Assembly (NCBI RefSeq): GCF_910591885.1
Contig: NC_063285.1
Coordinates: 6,419,395 to 6,483,394, forward strand
Origin: Bombus terrestris
Lineage: Eukaryota > Arthropoda > Insecta > Hymenoptera > Apidae
DNA: 64,000 nucleotides
Reading direction: 5' to 3'
Shown here: positions 1 through 24,243 of the stretch, piece after piece
Numbering within the stretch: position 1 is the first letter of the stretch
Layout of the letters: the number at the start of each line of letters is the position of its first letter
Notes under the pieces: generated by a model
Databases searched by the model: none
The model's input: the letters and a program-made list of their open reading frames with translations, nothing else
Told to the model about the DNA's origin: nothing
Program-made: the position numbers and the translations under genes

Positions 1-1775
1 GTTTCCATGTGAGTTGTGTATCTAAGTGGAGTTCTAGGTATTTGACATGCTTTATTTGTGATATATGCGTGCCGTTCAGAAGGATGTTTGGTGGTATCTT
101 TTTTTCGTAGCGTGAATGTAATATGGTTGCATTTATTGGGGTTTGCTTTCATTTGTTTTTCTTGTAGCCACTTTTCTATTTTTATGATATGTTTTTGTAG
201 TAATTTGACTGCCGTTTCTGGGTTCGTATGCCTGACTAGTATAGCTGTGTCGTCCGCGAATGTCAGTACTGTGCTATTGGTAGTTGTTGGTACGTTCGCT
301 GTGTATAACGTGTATCGTATTGGGCCTAGGACGCTTCCTTGTGGTACCCCGGCCTTGATGTCTTTAACTTCAGAATGTGTGTCCTTGATTTTTATTACGA
401 AGGTTCTGCTGCTTAGGTAGGATTTTATTAATTGGTGTATTGTGGTGTATTGGTGCTCCGGGAATTGTTCCCTAATTGTTTGTAGTAGACTTTCATGGTT
501 AATTTTGTCAAATGCTTTCTCCATGTCCATAAAGAGGGCTGTGCAGTATTCCTTGTTTTCTAGTGCTACTATTATTTCGTTTATAAGCCTGTGCATTTGC
601 TCTATCGTGGAGTGTTTGTTTCTGAAACCAAATTGGTGATCCGGTATTAGTTTTTTTGTCTCTATTATTGCTTTTATGCGGTAATATATTATTTTTTCCA
701 GTATTTTGGAAAATACTGGAAGCAGTGATATTGGTCTGTAAGATGCAGTTTGGTGTGGGTCTTTGCCTGGTTTAGGTAACATTTTGATCTATGCTAATTT
801 CCATGGTTTGGGGAAGTATTGAATTCTTAGAATTGCATTGAATATTATTGTCATTAGTCTTATCGCTTTTGTCGGAAGGTTTTTCAAGATTTTACCATTG
901 ATTGATTAGGTCGATTCCTGGTGCTTTGTTGTTTTTTGTTTTATCGATTATGTTTCTAATTTCTTGTGCTGTTGTTTTAGGTATGGTGTATTCCTTGTCG
1001 GTTGTGGTAATAGTGGTTTGTGGATCCTCCTCCGTATGACTTTTGAGGTTGCCGTTGTTGATAATGTGTGGTGTGAATGTGTTGCAGAGGTGGTTGGAGA
1101 ATTCTTCAGCTTGTTCTTCGTTGCTTCTTGCCCATGTGTTATCTGCTTTTCTGATTGCTGGGACGGGTATTATTGGCTTCTTTATTTTTTTCGTGGCTTT
1201 CCATAGTGAGTAGTTGGAGTTCTCGTGTGTAGAGAGTGTCCCTATGAACTTTGCGAATTCGTTATTGTTGTGCTCTTTTATTTTGTTCTTTATTTCCTTT
1301 GCAAGTTTGTTTAGGTGTTTTTTGTTTTCTCGAGTTCTGTGTTTTTGCCATTTTGCTTTCGCTTTTCTTTTTTCTCTAATTTTGTCGAGTATTTCTTGCG
1401 GAATTGTTATTGTTTGTCTGCCGGTTGATTCGGGTGTAGTGGTTGTCCTTGTTGCTTCTTGAATAGTTGCTGTCAATGTTGCTACTGCCTGTTCTATGTG
1501 TTCAGGAGTTTTCAACGGGATGTTGCAGTTTATTTTGCTTTCTATTATTTCTTTGAAAGTTTGCCATTTGGTGGTTTTATTGCATAGTGTTTCTGGTTTG
1601 CTATAGTGTATTGGTTTGTTTCTGTATTCAATTATTATGGGTGTATGATCGGAGCTGAGCTCGAGGTTGGGTGTTATTTTTAGTTTGTTTGTATTTAGTC
1701 CCCTTGTAACTGCAAAGTCCAGAAGATCTGGTTTTCTGTTCAGGTCACTCGGCCAATATGTCGGTGTATGTCGGG
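1..1775 (-). mobile_element. Jockey-like non-LTR retrotransposon, degraded ORF2 (endonuclease tail + reverse transcriptase)
   Basis: Read on the minus strand from about 1775 downward, this encodes the end of an AP-endonuclease domain (ELSSDH near 1650), then the linker usual in Jockey/R1-type ORF2, then reverse transcriptase. Visible RT motifs are YRPISLLP (near 735), HQFGFRNKHST (near 615), FMDMEKAFD (near 525), GVPQGSVLGP (near 330) and the catalytic FADD (near 250). The frame is open from about 1770 to 892 and then breaks: a 4-base duplication (ATCAATCA near 900) shifts the frame, and an in-frame TAG follows near 796. The element is cut by the window start, so its 3' end is not visible. 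The 5' end is truncated inside the endonuclease. It cannot make an active protein as it stands. LINE identity is firm; the clade name within Jockey/R1 is tentative. Confidence 0.88.
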
Positions 1776-2403
1776 ATATAATGAAGATCGAATTTTAGCG
1801 GCTTTTTATTTAATATTTTATACTTTAGTATTTTCTTTGCCAATATTATATTTAATTTTTAAATTATTAGAAAATAGTGGAAGAATACATTTTTTTATTA
1901 GAGGTAATAGAAATTAAATCGGATCATTTTAATTTTGTGTATTTGTTAATATTTTTTTTTATTCCAATATATATACGACCAAGTATAATTGATGGCTCTC
2001 TGAAAGGACCATGTTCTGGTTGGTTAGAGAATATTTCTGCATTGACTTTCATAAATCTTTTTCATTGATAATTCAATACTCCTTAATGATTCGTTGCATG
2101 CTATGTTACGCTATATCGTGATAATGAAGTTACGGTTGAAAATTGCAGGCGTAACGCATTTTTTCCACCAATGTAATTTGATTGTTAAAGTATTCTAAAA
2201 GTTTCAGTTTATTTAAGTACAATGAAAGCGCAAACAAATGTAGAATACAAAAGTCCACTTTTACTCTCAATACGTTAATTTAGAAAAATAGTGATATAAT
2301 GTAACATTTATTTAAATTGCATAATATTTCCTGAGATACTCGGATAGTACTAAATTTTACCTTAAGCGTAATTCCATTGATTGTACAAATGTAAATGTTT
2401 CAA
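1776..2403. other. AT-rich spacer, nothing recognised
   Basis: Between the LINE truncation point and the reductase relic. The open frame at 1877-2068 is low-complexity and resembles no family I know. Earlier exons of the reductase relic may have decayed here, but none can be read. Confidence 0.4.
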
Positions 2404-2848
2404 TTGACAAGATGGGGTCAGTGGAAAGATACCATTGTGAAATATAGCATAGAAACGTCACTGAACGACACGGTATGGTACTCGGGTTGTCCAAGAGTAG
2501 CTATTAGATATATTTGCGACGTTCTGAGTATAATTCTGCATGTTTTGCGTTTGTCATAAATATCCAATGTCAAAGATTACCAATGTGAGTATTCTGTCGA
2601 TTCTCGAACAAGAAGAACAATCTTTTTGTAATTATTTCTGTTCTCATCTATAATAATAATTAAAAGTGATATTTCAGAATGATAAAACTTTTCAAACATG
2701 GCTATAAGTTGTTCACACCGGTAGAATATTTCACCTTGCACGAATGGAATTTCCAAAGGAGTAATTTTTCCGACTTGGTGAAGAATGTGAAAATGTTGAA
2801 CGACAGTGATATCGTCAAATTAAAATTACATGATATGAATTGGGAATA
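2404..2848 (+). pseudogene. Fatty acyl-CoA reductase (FAR) relic, two C-terminal exons
   Basis: Fatty acyl-CoA reductases turn fatty acyl-CoA into fatty alcohols for waxes and pheromones. Exon a (2404-2584) reads LTRWGQW, then NDTVWYSG, then a Leu/Ile-rich stretch ending LHVL. This matches the family's NPxTWG...WYP...HxLPA region leading into the FAR C-terminal domain. A one-base slip near 2547 moves the frame, which continues AFVINI...RLPI to a GTGAGT donor. Exon b (2678-2848) follows a TTTCAG acceptor and reads MIKLFKHGYKLFT, YFTLHEWNF and HDMNWEY, the family's yFtxxeWxF and DxxWexY motifs, ending at GTAAGT. The exons join in phase (AT|A codon). A possible last exon at 3014 hits a stop after about five residues. 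No N-terminal Rossmann exons are present. Frameshift plus missing 5' part make this a pseudogene or gene fragment. Confidence 0.72.
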
Positions 2849-3572
2849 GTAAGTTGCAATTTATATGATAGGAATTAGGAAATTTATTCTGAAAGAAGAT
2901 TTTAATAGCCCCCGACAACGGTTATTAAGGTGCATATAAATGTATCTTGATATAAAAAGATAGAAATTAATATAAATAATTGTATATGTATATTCGATTA
3001 ATGATATTTTCAGTTGTTTCAAGTTGTACTGAATACATCAGATAACTAAAATGTCTGATATAACAATTTTGCTATGGATAATATACTGTATCGTGTACTG
3101 ACTATTTGAACGTTATTCTTTCTGTTTGAAGCAAAAACGACATAAATAAAGTTTTATGAAGGAAGGATTCATCAACCGTTTCATTTTACCATTTCATTCG
3201 TCTCGTTTCAAAATCTAGTCTCCTCCTAATAATTCAGGACCTAGGCACTTTGGATAACCGAATATTTCGGATAATAGAACCTCACCTCACCCGTGAGCTA
3301 TCTCCACCCGTTGTATCATAAAAGTACTACTTTTACTAGATAATGCACCATTTCATTCCGTTTTAGAATTAAATGCATTAAGAAATGAAATGTTTAACAT
3401 AATGTTTCTTCCACCAAAGGTAACATCGCTAATACAATCGATGGATCAGAGTGTAATCGAAAAATTGAAGCGACTGTATTAAAAAAAATTTCTTAAAAAG
3501 ATGGTGTTTGAAGACGCAGAAAACATAAATGTAGTATTATTTGCAAATAATTTAACATTAAGAGATTGTTGT
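2849..3572. other. AT-rich spacer
   Basis: Holds the putative decayed last FAR exon (TTTTCAG acceptor at 3013, stop at 3029-3031). Otherwise no coding or repeat structure is seen up to the TIR element at 3573. Confidence 0.35.
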
Positions 3573-4556
3573 TATATATATGTCGGGTTGGCGTTAAGAT
3601 TAGAGTTAGGGATGAGGGCGTGAAACGAATCTCTATTGACCCCAGACGTGATCATTATGCAATAGAGGAGATATTTACTAGTGCAAATATGACTATGATG
3701 GAATTGGACAAGTAATCGCGATAATTATATACTCGAGAAGCTAATGACAATGATCCTAGGCTCAATAACGAATCCACGGTCAACGGGATGACGAACTCTA
3801 CTCTTCTTTAGCGTCTAAGTTGTACTCAATGTTAATGGGGCAATCACTACGTATCTGAGAGTTACTTGAATCGTCGTCGAGATCGTACGGGAGAGTGACT
3901 CTCCCCGTCTCGATGATGCCGTCGAGAAAAACTATAATGGGTGCGTCTAAGGACATGAGATCCTCGGATTCGTCAAAGAAAGCTTTCGTTCCAAAGGTGA
4001 GGGAAATTAGCGCTGTTGCTAATTGGTCGATCTCCATATCGGCGTTTTGAAAGAGATGCTGGCCACCCTTGAGGGGAGGTTGTTGACGGGCGGCATCGTT
4101 CGTGGAAGATAGGTTTCTCCTATCTTCCCGTAGTTGCAACAAAATCTATTTGAAGGACTTCGCTTGACTAAATCCTAAGATTTATAGCGGGTCCTCACGT
4201 TAGCTAAACATACACTGCAAAGGCATGTCGACACCCGGCGATCATCTTACCCGGAGGACAAAATCTGCGTGTGGCGGGCCGCGGGACAGAAACCATTGAA
4301 GTATTTACTGCCACGTGTCGCTACGACTATTTCTTTTAAGGAGAGGTATAGAGTTATTCTGTGCCTTTGTTAGATAAAACGTTCATCCCTTTGACCGCGG
4401 CTACGTTCGGAGACTGATTGTCGCCTCGAGCCCAAGCTCATAATTATAAATCTCGAACAATCGGAGCGGCATTTGTTTAATCTAAGTTACAACGTTACGG
4501 TATTCCCGCGAATCCAAGGAGGGGTTCCGGTGTTCTTTCATCTCCGACATATATAT
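3573..4556 (-). mobile_element. TIR DNA element, copy A of the 'TATATATGTCGG' family
   Basis: Bounded by TATATATATGTCGGG on the left and CTCCGACATATATA on the right, so the ends are inverted copies of TATATATGTCGG. Four related copies are in this window: 19142-20094, 29774-30804 (opposite orientation), 16259-17053 and 32950-33555. The last two are a shorter subfamily. All carry a common internal stretch resembling CTTGGGCTCGAGGCGACA, followed by a CGAACGTAGCC...GGGATGAACG block. No transposase is encoded, so this is a non-autonomous element of unassigned superfamily. Confidence 0.65.
3798..4142 (-). CDS. Small acidic ORF carried by TIR element copy A
   Basis: Open frame of about 114 codons. 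The first ATG (residue 36, DMEIDQL) would give about 79 residues. The product is acidic, with DESEDLMSLDAPI and a C-terminal NIEYNLDAKEE, and has no membrane segment or known domain. The same reading recurs, degraded, in copy C near 30335 (MEIDQL...SLTF...DDLVLLGTPI) and frame-broken in copy B near 19440-19560. Recurrence may reflect only shared ancestry of the elements. It could be a captured fragment or a remnant of a larger element protein. Function unknown. Confidence 0.25.
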   Translation of the reverse strand: MLQLREDRRNLSSTNDAARQQPPLKGGQHLFQNADMEIDQLATALISLTFGTKAFFDESEDLMSLDAPIIVFLDGIIETGRVTLPYDLDDDSSNSQIRSDCPINIEYNLDAKEE

Positions 4557-5440
4557 TGACACGTTGACGCCGGCGTACATTATCGATGGGTCATACGAGT
4601 CTATCCCATGAGGCGGCGCGCGTCGCGTTAGGTCACACTTGAATTTCACAACATAGGTTTATGTTATTTTATCTCAACATTATAAACAGACATTCAATAG
4701 TAAAAACATAACAATTCAATATTATAAACTTAACATAATTATTTACTTTTTCAGTGCAATTTTTTAAAACATGTTAGACAGAGTGCCGGCTGGCCCTTAC
4801 AACGATCACAATATGTTGTTACTTTTTTCGCTTTATTCGCGGCATACTCTCTACTATTTATTCAAGAAATGCGTTTATAACATTGTTTACACCGCCATCT
4901 CGTTTTATATGAATGTTTTTCGGGCAGTACTTCATTTTTACTTGGCATTTCTTTGTGGGGATTCACTGTACTTTCAAAAGGTGATCAATAACTTTTTTCC
5001 CTGAACAATAACACACGTGTGATTTTCGGAAATCCATTTCAAAAATTTAACGTAACCTAACACTATTTTCGTCGTGCATGTTCCTTACGCGCGCTGTCGT
5101 TCTCCGACGAACATGCATGACTATTCCTTTTTTCCTGTCCGGAATTAAAAAATTTTTTTGATTCGCGTTATGAACGTTTCTTATATAAAAATTTCACAGA
5201 ATTGCGTGTGATGGTCAGAATTCTCGTCAGACCTCTGCTTTTTGAGAAAAATCGAAAAGAGTACTCCGGAATTAGGGCCAAAGCTAGTCCCGTCAGCTTT
5301 ACTTAACAGTTACAGATATGCAAATTGATATTGCCAAACTATTTGATATCAATGTATTATTTGAAGTCCGCGGAATTTATTGAACTCGACAGGAATCGTA
5401 TAGATTTTGTAATTTTGCTATAAATTGGGATCAAATTTGA
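4557..5440. other. Spacer, no recognised feature
   Basis: AT-rich sequence with a GC-richer patch near 4570-4630. The open frame at 4771-5004 (starting MLDRVPAGPY) is Tyr/Phe/Leu-rich, matches no family I know, and is probably chance. Confidence 0.35.
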
Positions 5441-6055
5441 AAAATTGCGATGGTGTTGACGCTACGCTGGCCCACGAAGTAGACCGTGCATTCGAGCGCC
5501 GCCTGACAAAGAAAATCGTGATTATCTGCACCAGCGTCAACGATGCATGCATTTATTGATAACGGAAAATCTTCATACAGCATGCAGGAAACTTCATTCC
5601 GAGGAAATAGAAGAAGAAGTGATCGAAAGGAATAATGATAGAGAGGAAATTTCAGATATTCATCAAATTGATTTTTATCGATGTATCTCTTCCTATGCAG
5701 ATTACGAAATAGAGAATTTTCCATTTTGCAGAATGGACTAAAAGTGATAGAAATGAGCAAAGCCACAAAATTTTAAACGATGAAAAAATTATATGGAAAG
5801 TTACAGGACATAACACACCTACTGACGAATTAAAAGAAGAAGAAGAAGAAGAAGAAGAATAAAGGAAAGAAGTAGAGGAAGCAGAATGTAGTACTAACAG
5901 CAATGATGAACAAACTTCTACCGACATGGATGCATTAGATGCTTCAAATACAGATATACAATGGTTTCAAATATAGCCAGAATCGAATACAACTCATTTA
6001 TAATAGAAATCCTTAAATATATAAAGAAACTCGCAAGGCTAAAGATTTCAAATAG
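5441..6055 (+). pseudogene. Pogo/Tigger-like transposase C-terminal relic
   Basis: Several short frames together resemble the acidic C-terminus of pogo/Tigger (CENP-B related) transposases. One gives EEIEEEVIERNND and EISDIHQIDFYRCISSY (5590-5690). Another gives ILNDEKIIWKVTG and TPTDELKEEEEEEEE (5775-5860). The last gives DMDALDAS...IQWFQI...ESNTTHLII near 5925-6000. Frames change at least twice and contain stops. The poly-Glu run is an AAG/GAA microsatellite (about 5838-5861). The catalytic DDE core is not seen. The family call rests on the pattern of an acidic tail followed by an ALDALDxxIxWxE-like segment. Confidence 0.42.
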
Positions 6056-6439
6056 AAGTTAATTATTTTCATAGATATTAATTATATTATTTACTACTTT
6101 TCTTAATAAAAAGTGGCCTTTTCATTACGATTTTTATTGTTATTAGGAATTAAATATTTTGTAAAAATTGCAACTGAATATTGTACCATATATGTATGTA
6201 TTAAATAGCAAAAATTTTGGAAAAATTATGTAAGAACAGTGATTTTCACAGAATACACATTCGTATAACCGAGATTTAATTAAAAAAGATTTAATTAAAA
6301 AGATTTAAGATTTAAGATTTAATTAAAAATCTTTTACGTACTATCCTTTTAAGTATTACATAAATCCTTTTAAATACTATGCAAGTTACTCTGAAACTAA
6401 TGGTTCTTGAATCTATATTTATTAAAATCCGTTTACTTG
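6056..6439. other. AT-rich spacer
   Basis: Short direct repeats of AAGATTTAATTAAAA occur near 6275-6325. No gene is seen. Confidence 0.35.
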
Positions 6440-6990
6440 TTTTTATCAGTACTACCAGAGAAGAAATTTCGAAAGGTAGGTTCCTTCTGAAGCGAGGGAG
6501 AAGACAAAGAGGAAACAACAAAATCGAAAGACGCAGTAAAGGACACAGAAGGAATAAAACTGTTGGAAATAGTGGAAGAGAACGGATGAGATATTCTAGA
6601 CGAGAATATGGAAGGAGATGAAGTAGATTATAATTCCATCGGCGAGACAGACAGTTCAGTAACCGATTACGTAATAATGGGGCCAATGACAAAATAACAA
6701 ATTAGAAGTATCAGAAGGGAGCATAGTGTAGAATCAGACCACTTACCGATGGGGGTGCAGAAATATAGAAGAAGTAGCTTGAAAATTCAAAGTGAAGAGC
6801 AATGGAAAGAAGGAAGGTATGGACGGGAGAAGGAGTAGAATAGATTTCGAAAAAGAAGAAATAAGCGAAATGATGGAAGAAACGATAGGAAAAATAAAAG
6901 AAGTGACACTACAAAGAGTAACAAAATTAAGAAAATAAAAGTAGATTTGGAAAAGTAGTGACAGAAAGAAAATGGAAGCAAAGAAAGAGA
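6440..6990 (+). pseudogene. R1-type LINE endonuclease relic
   Basis: Reading across frames gives NMEGDEVDY, then SIGETDSSVTDYVIMGPMT, then VESDHLPMGV. These match the GNxEGDExGxxT...G..xSVIDYVIG...IxSDHxPv region of R1-type AP-endonucleases. The DYVI and SDH motifs are recognisable, but the frame is interrupted throughout by stops and shifts. A Lys/Glu-rich region follows (6820-6990), as in the linker before RT in these elements. No RT motif remains. Confidence 0.5.
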
Positions 6991-7444
6991 GAAGCTACTG
7001 TTCTGGATTTGTATTTATTACCCACCGACTGCATTTATCGAGAGAGCGTGCCATCAAGGGGGATCAAGTAGCTGCGACGCTGGTGTCATGTAGAAGACAC
7101 AAGAAATCACTAAATTAACTGATCACCGGTGATCTCCACGCGTTGTAGTTCGAACGTTTCACAAGTAAGGTAAAAAATATTCGGACTTTAGATATGATAG
7201 TAAAATTTATTGTACGAATCCAACAGAGTAACAGTTCAGAGTGTTATGACGGAGTGTTAACGGTTCAAAATCTCGCAATAGAGTGTGTGGAGTGATGATT
7301 TTGGGAACGTTTATATGCTAGGGTTTGGACCCTCTGGAGGGGTTGCCGTCAGACGCAGGTCAGAAGCGCCCATCCTACAACTGTTCCCTGGGTCTGGCAC
7401 ACCATCTGGTCACTGCCTAGATAGCCGTGGCCCTGCAGGACGTT
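6991..7444. other. Spacer, possible LTR-element debris
   Basis: GC content rises around 7310-7440. No coding sequence or inverted ends could be defined. Confidence 0.25.
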
Positions 7445-7867
7445 TGTAGCGGCACATGAGTTAGAGGACAATTCAAATCATGCTGTTGTCTTGCCTCGGA
7501 TTATCAAGATCGTTAGGATACACGTAATGTAAGAATAAATAAACTCCGAACAAAACAATGTCGCCGCTACGTGCAACCGTCGAACAAAGACGAATTCGAA
7601 TTTTCAGACTCCCCCCGATCAGTATAAATAAACGGACGCAACCGAAAAGAGTTACAGTCAGTTGTCGATCAGTTATCACTCAGTTATCAACGAATTATCA
7701 GCGATCTAATTAACGAGTCATTAGCAATCCTATTTTACGACTTGTACACAGTACGAGCGTCTCGGCGAACATAACCTGTGTATTAATTTATTATTTTTAA
7801 ATACATTCGACGGTTTCAACAACGAGCAATCTCGTCTAATAAATCTCACGATCAAACATCCTCTACA
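7445..7867 (+). repeat. LTR-like repeat, family B copy 1
   Basis: Starts TGTAGCGGCACATGAG and can be closed at CTCTACA, giving TG...CA ends. It contains a TATAAATAAA-type TATA box (7623-7632) about 30 bases before TTACAGTCAGTTG, a plausible transcription start. Related copies lie at 58161-58520 (+ strand, missing about the first 115 bases) and 28150-28465 (- strand, start TGTAGCAGCACATGAG). Promoter layout and TG...CA ends suggest a solo LTR. No target duplication was found, so the 3' end is approximate. Confidence 0.5.
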
Positions 7868-8760
7868 CAAGTCCTCTACTACTGTATCGTATTGCTTATT
7901 ATATCGCGCAAAGAACTTTTTTTCATTCTTTATTTATTTATTTATTGTGCGGCACCTGTTGAGAAACGTTAAGTTGGTGTCACGTAACTTGAGGGTTGGA
8001 TAAAATAAGGTAGCTGTGTCGTAACACAACTATTACTTTTAGTTGAACTTTATTGCGAATTCAGCAGTCACAACGGAATACACACTAAGTTACAATGTTA
8101 AATACGCGACTGTTATAAGAGTAGAGACCGGTAAGGATAAGTTGACTATTCCAAGAGCATAGAATAAGTGCCTCTTACTGACGATACTGTGTCTGAGGAA
8201 AGCTAGACGTGGGCGTGTCTAAGGACACGGAACTATCGGATTTGTTGATGGTAATTTTGGTTAAGGAAGTGAGGGCAGTAGACACCGTCTCCGATTGGAT
8301 AATAAGATGGTTGGTGGACCAGGAAGGGTTTTTAGCTACCCTCGGGAAAAAGTTGTTAACGGAATATACTAGATGTGAGGAAGGCCAACTTTCCGTGTTA
8401 ATCTACAGATACTACGGTAAACAATAATCGTAGAAGTAATTTAGAAGATCCTCGCTTGATCTGAAGAACCTTAACCATAAAGTTCCATGGTGGATACTTA
8501 AGATAATTGCAAACATGCGGGTGCCATCCTGCCCGCGGTATGTAGCCTGGTCTCTGATGTAAATTGACGTTACATTAGCGTGATCGCCAGTTTCTACAAG
8601 CTAAGTTGGTACGACTTCTAACGATGCTCCTTTGTCACGTGGAGTCGACCACGTGTTAATTATCTAAGTGTATCCGGTGAATTTAGACGTTTTATACAAG
8701 GTGATGAAATATAGAAAGTAAAATTCAATCTGTGTGATTCTATTAAATATCAACCCCAAA
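7868..8760 (+). repeat. Old dispersed repeat (related to the TIR-family module and to 23830-23930)
   Basis: Around 8209-8300 the sequence GGGCGTGTCTAAGGACACG and its continuation resembles a block in TIR element copy A (GGGTGCGTCTAAGGACATG at 3930-3960) and one at 34325-34420. At 8518-8585 the string CCATCCTGCCCG...CCTGGTCTCTGATGTAA recurs inverted at 23850-23915. The open frame at 8209-8427 lies in this repeat and is not a convincing gene. Confidence 0.4.
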
Positions 8761-9929
8761 CCTATATTAACAGCAATTAAGTTAATAACAGCACCTACCT
8801 CGGTTCAAATCGAATAAAGATTTGTTGTGTTTTGCATCGCACGAAATCCATCGTCGCCATTCCTCTCTTCATCGTAAATCATTCCGAGTCGAGTAAACGA
8901 CTAGATTTTCGATTCTCGTGATTTCCTTTGGGTTAGATTATTCGCCAGGAAATTTTAAGTGACGATCTCTTATTTTTAAAATCGCGTTTTCGTAACAGCG
9001 TACGACCTATCACAAGATGTTGGTCAAAGCTTCGTTTCACGAAGCCACCGAAGATTCTGCATCGCTCAGTAGTGAATATCTCTTCAATTGATTTATTTGT
9101 GTAATTTTCACATGCAATTTAATGCCTTATATGAATCCGAAAAGAAATGTTAGATATTTCAGTTGAAAACTCGATGAGAAGGTAAAGTAACAACACACCG
9201 ATTACAGCTCTGTATGTCTTTGTGGAAATTGTGCAACCTTTGGAACATTTTTTCGTGCAACAAATAATTCGCTTATTAATTCACTGGTCATTTGAAGTCG
9301 TCATGTATGAGTCATCGTATGTACAGAATATTATTATAGTCTTTCCTTCAGAAGTTAGGAGTATCGCTATAAAATTCGTGATAATGCGAACGCAAGCAAG
9401 ATTACATGCTCTTATCGCTTCAATTATAAATGAGTGGACTTCTTTCTTTTCTTAAAGTTGCAGTTATGGAAAATAAGTCATTTCGCTTTTATTATTGATA
9501 CCTTAGGATTATTAGTGTAATAATGCTAGGTAATTTCATCTAATCGATAAGAACACTGAGAAAAGTTTAGTATATAGTGGACATTCAACCTGTGCAACCT
9601 GCAACTACGTTAGAGAAATTACTTCAACCTGCACTATCGATTTTATTTGAATTGTCACTACAGCGGTATTACTCGAAAAGATTTTGGAAAAGATTAATTA
9701 AGCTGAGGAAAATGTTAAATAAATAAATAATAATACGAGGTCTCCTACAACGAGTTTTCGAGATAACGAAATTGTTTGACTTTTTAAGTTTTACATATAA
9801 TATTAATTGATATGATATTTAGTGTCAAATTCCGTGCTTTATTATCGCATATTAATAAATCAGTGCGATTACAGCTATAGTAATTATTAAACTGGTATTA
9901 CATTCTGTTTTAACGTAGACCAAAAGTTG
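8761..9929. other. 5' flank of OR-1
   Basis: AT-rich. No upstream gene is recognised and no clear TATA box or initiator can be singled out. The open frame at 9222-9455 matches no family I know. Confidence 0.35.
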
Positions 9930-23038
<13,109 letters not shown>

Positions 23039-23914
23039 TTTGTTGAAAAATCGTTTCAAAGTTTTATAGGTTTTATTTGAGCACGGAAAATTTTAACAAA
23101 GGTATCATGTTAATAGACTGATACATTTAATTTTCTTTGTAGAGATATGTAAATAGAAGAACTTGAACGTAATTGATTGAATAAAATTTCAGTTATTTAA
23201 TTTCCCTAATATTTCACAAAATAAGTGCACAAAAGAAAGATATCCCGAATAATAAAGATTGTATAAACTGTTTTATTTAAAGCGAATCGTGATATACGTT
23301 TACAGTGTATTCTCAAATTATTCACCAATAACTGCGTGTATGTGAAGCATTACCACTTTTCATGGTTAAAATATAACCAAATAAATGAATTCTAAAACGA
23401 TACATACATAACATTGGTCATTATTGACAGTATTATTGATCGCGTGTGGTCTATATTGAAATACGATATTGTAGTATCGGAAAAAGGATAGGATTAGGAT
23501 AATTTAGATTTGTAAAATTCTCCTAATACTATTTATTAAGATAAATGAAAATAACAGAGATTAATTGGACAGAGAACGATAAATGTTCAACTTGAACTAA
23601 AACACAAAAGTCTTATTCCGCTCAAATCACTCTCGCAACTCTATAACTCTAACAACTCGATCTCTCTACAACGCTAGCAACTCTACAACTCTCGTCTTCG
23701 GCATCTGCACTCGCACGCTCTCGCTTCTCAACTCATACTGCACGCCTTTTGCATTCGTTCTCGCTGGCGTCTCAACTAACTCTATCCTTAGCGTCTCTTT
23801 GTCTTTTCTCATCCCATCGAACACGTGTCCCGAAACCCCGTGGCCAGGGTCACGCAGGTGTAACGTAAATTACATCAGAGACCAGGACACACACACACAC
23901 CTCGGGCAGGATGG
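23039..23914. other. Intergenic region after OR-1
   Basis: 3' flank of OR-1, then an AACTCT-rich stretch (23610-23700). At 23830-23914 is an inverted copy of the repeat seen at 8518-8585 (TTACATCAGAGACCAGG... GGGCAGGATGG). Confidence 0.4.
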
Positions 23915-24243
23915 TGTCCCGGTCGGCATACTTCGCACCCGATGCACCGAGGAGAGGAACACATGGTGACCTTGGCGACAATGTATATTGGCAGAGTACC
24001 TAAGGATTCATTTATGGCCTAACGGTCCTACCATAAAATGTTCCAGAAGCGTAGCAACGGTCACGTACGCCTACAGGGTAGTGGGGGGTAATGAGAGAAC
24101 AGATGACCGAAAGTAAAAAGCTTGTAGGGACTCACTCTCGTACGGTCACGGCTAGAGTTCGGAAGTGTCTTATACTTGTATAAACGAAATAAGAATAAAG
24201 TGTTCTCCTTCCTAATAAAATTTCTTTTTATTTTTACGTGACA
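23915..24243 (+). repeat. LTR, family C copy 1 (diverged)
   Basis: Starts TGTCCCGGTCGGCATACTTC and ends TTTTTACGTGACA. It matches the better copies at 32274 and 37605, sharing ACGTACGCCTACAGGGTAGT and CCTAACGGTCCT. No target duplication is seen. Confidence 0.6.

Noticed and set aside
4771..5004. 77-codon frame starting MLDRVPAGPY
   Set aside because: No recognised domain, no conservation within the window, AT-rich composition like noncoding sequence around it.
6787..6981. Minus-strand Phe/Leu/Ser-rich frames at 6.3-7.0 kb
   Set aside because: Antisense of the Lys/Glu-rich R1-type LINE relic.
9222..9455. 77-codon frame just upstream of OR-1
   Set aside because: Considered as an extra receptor exon, but it lacks OR motifs and the ATG at 9930 starts a normal N-terminus.
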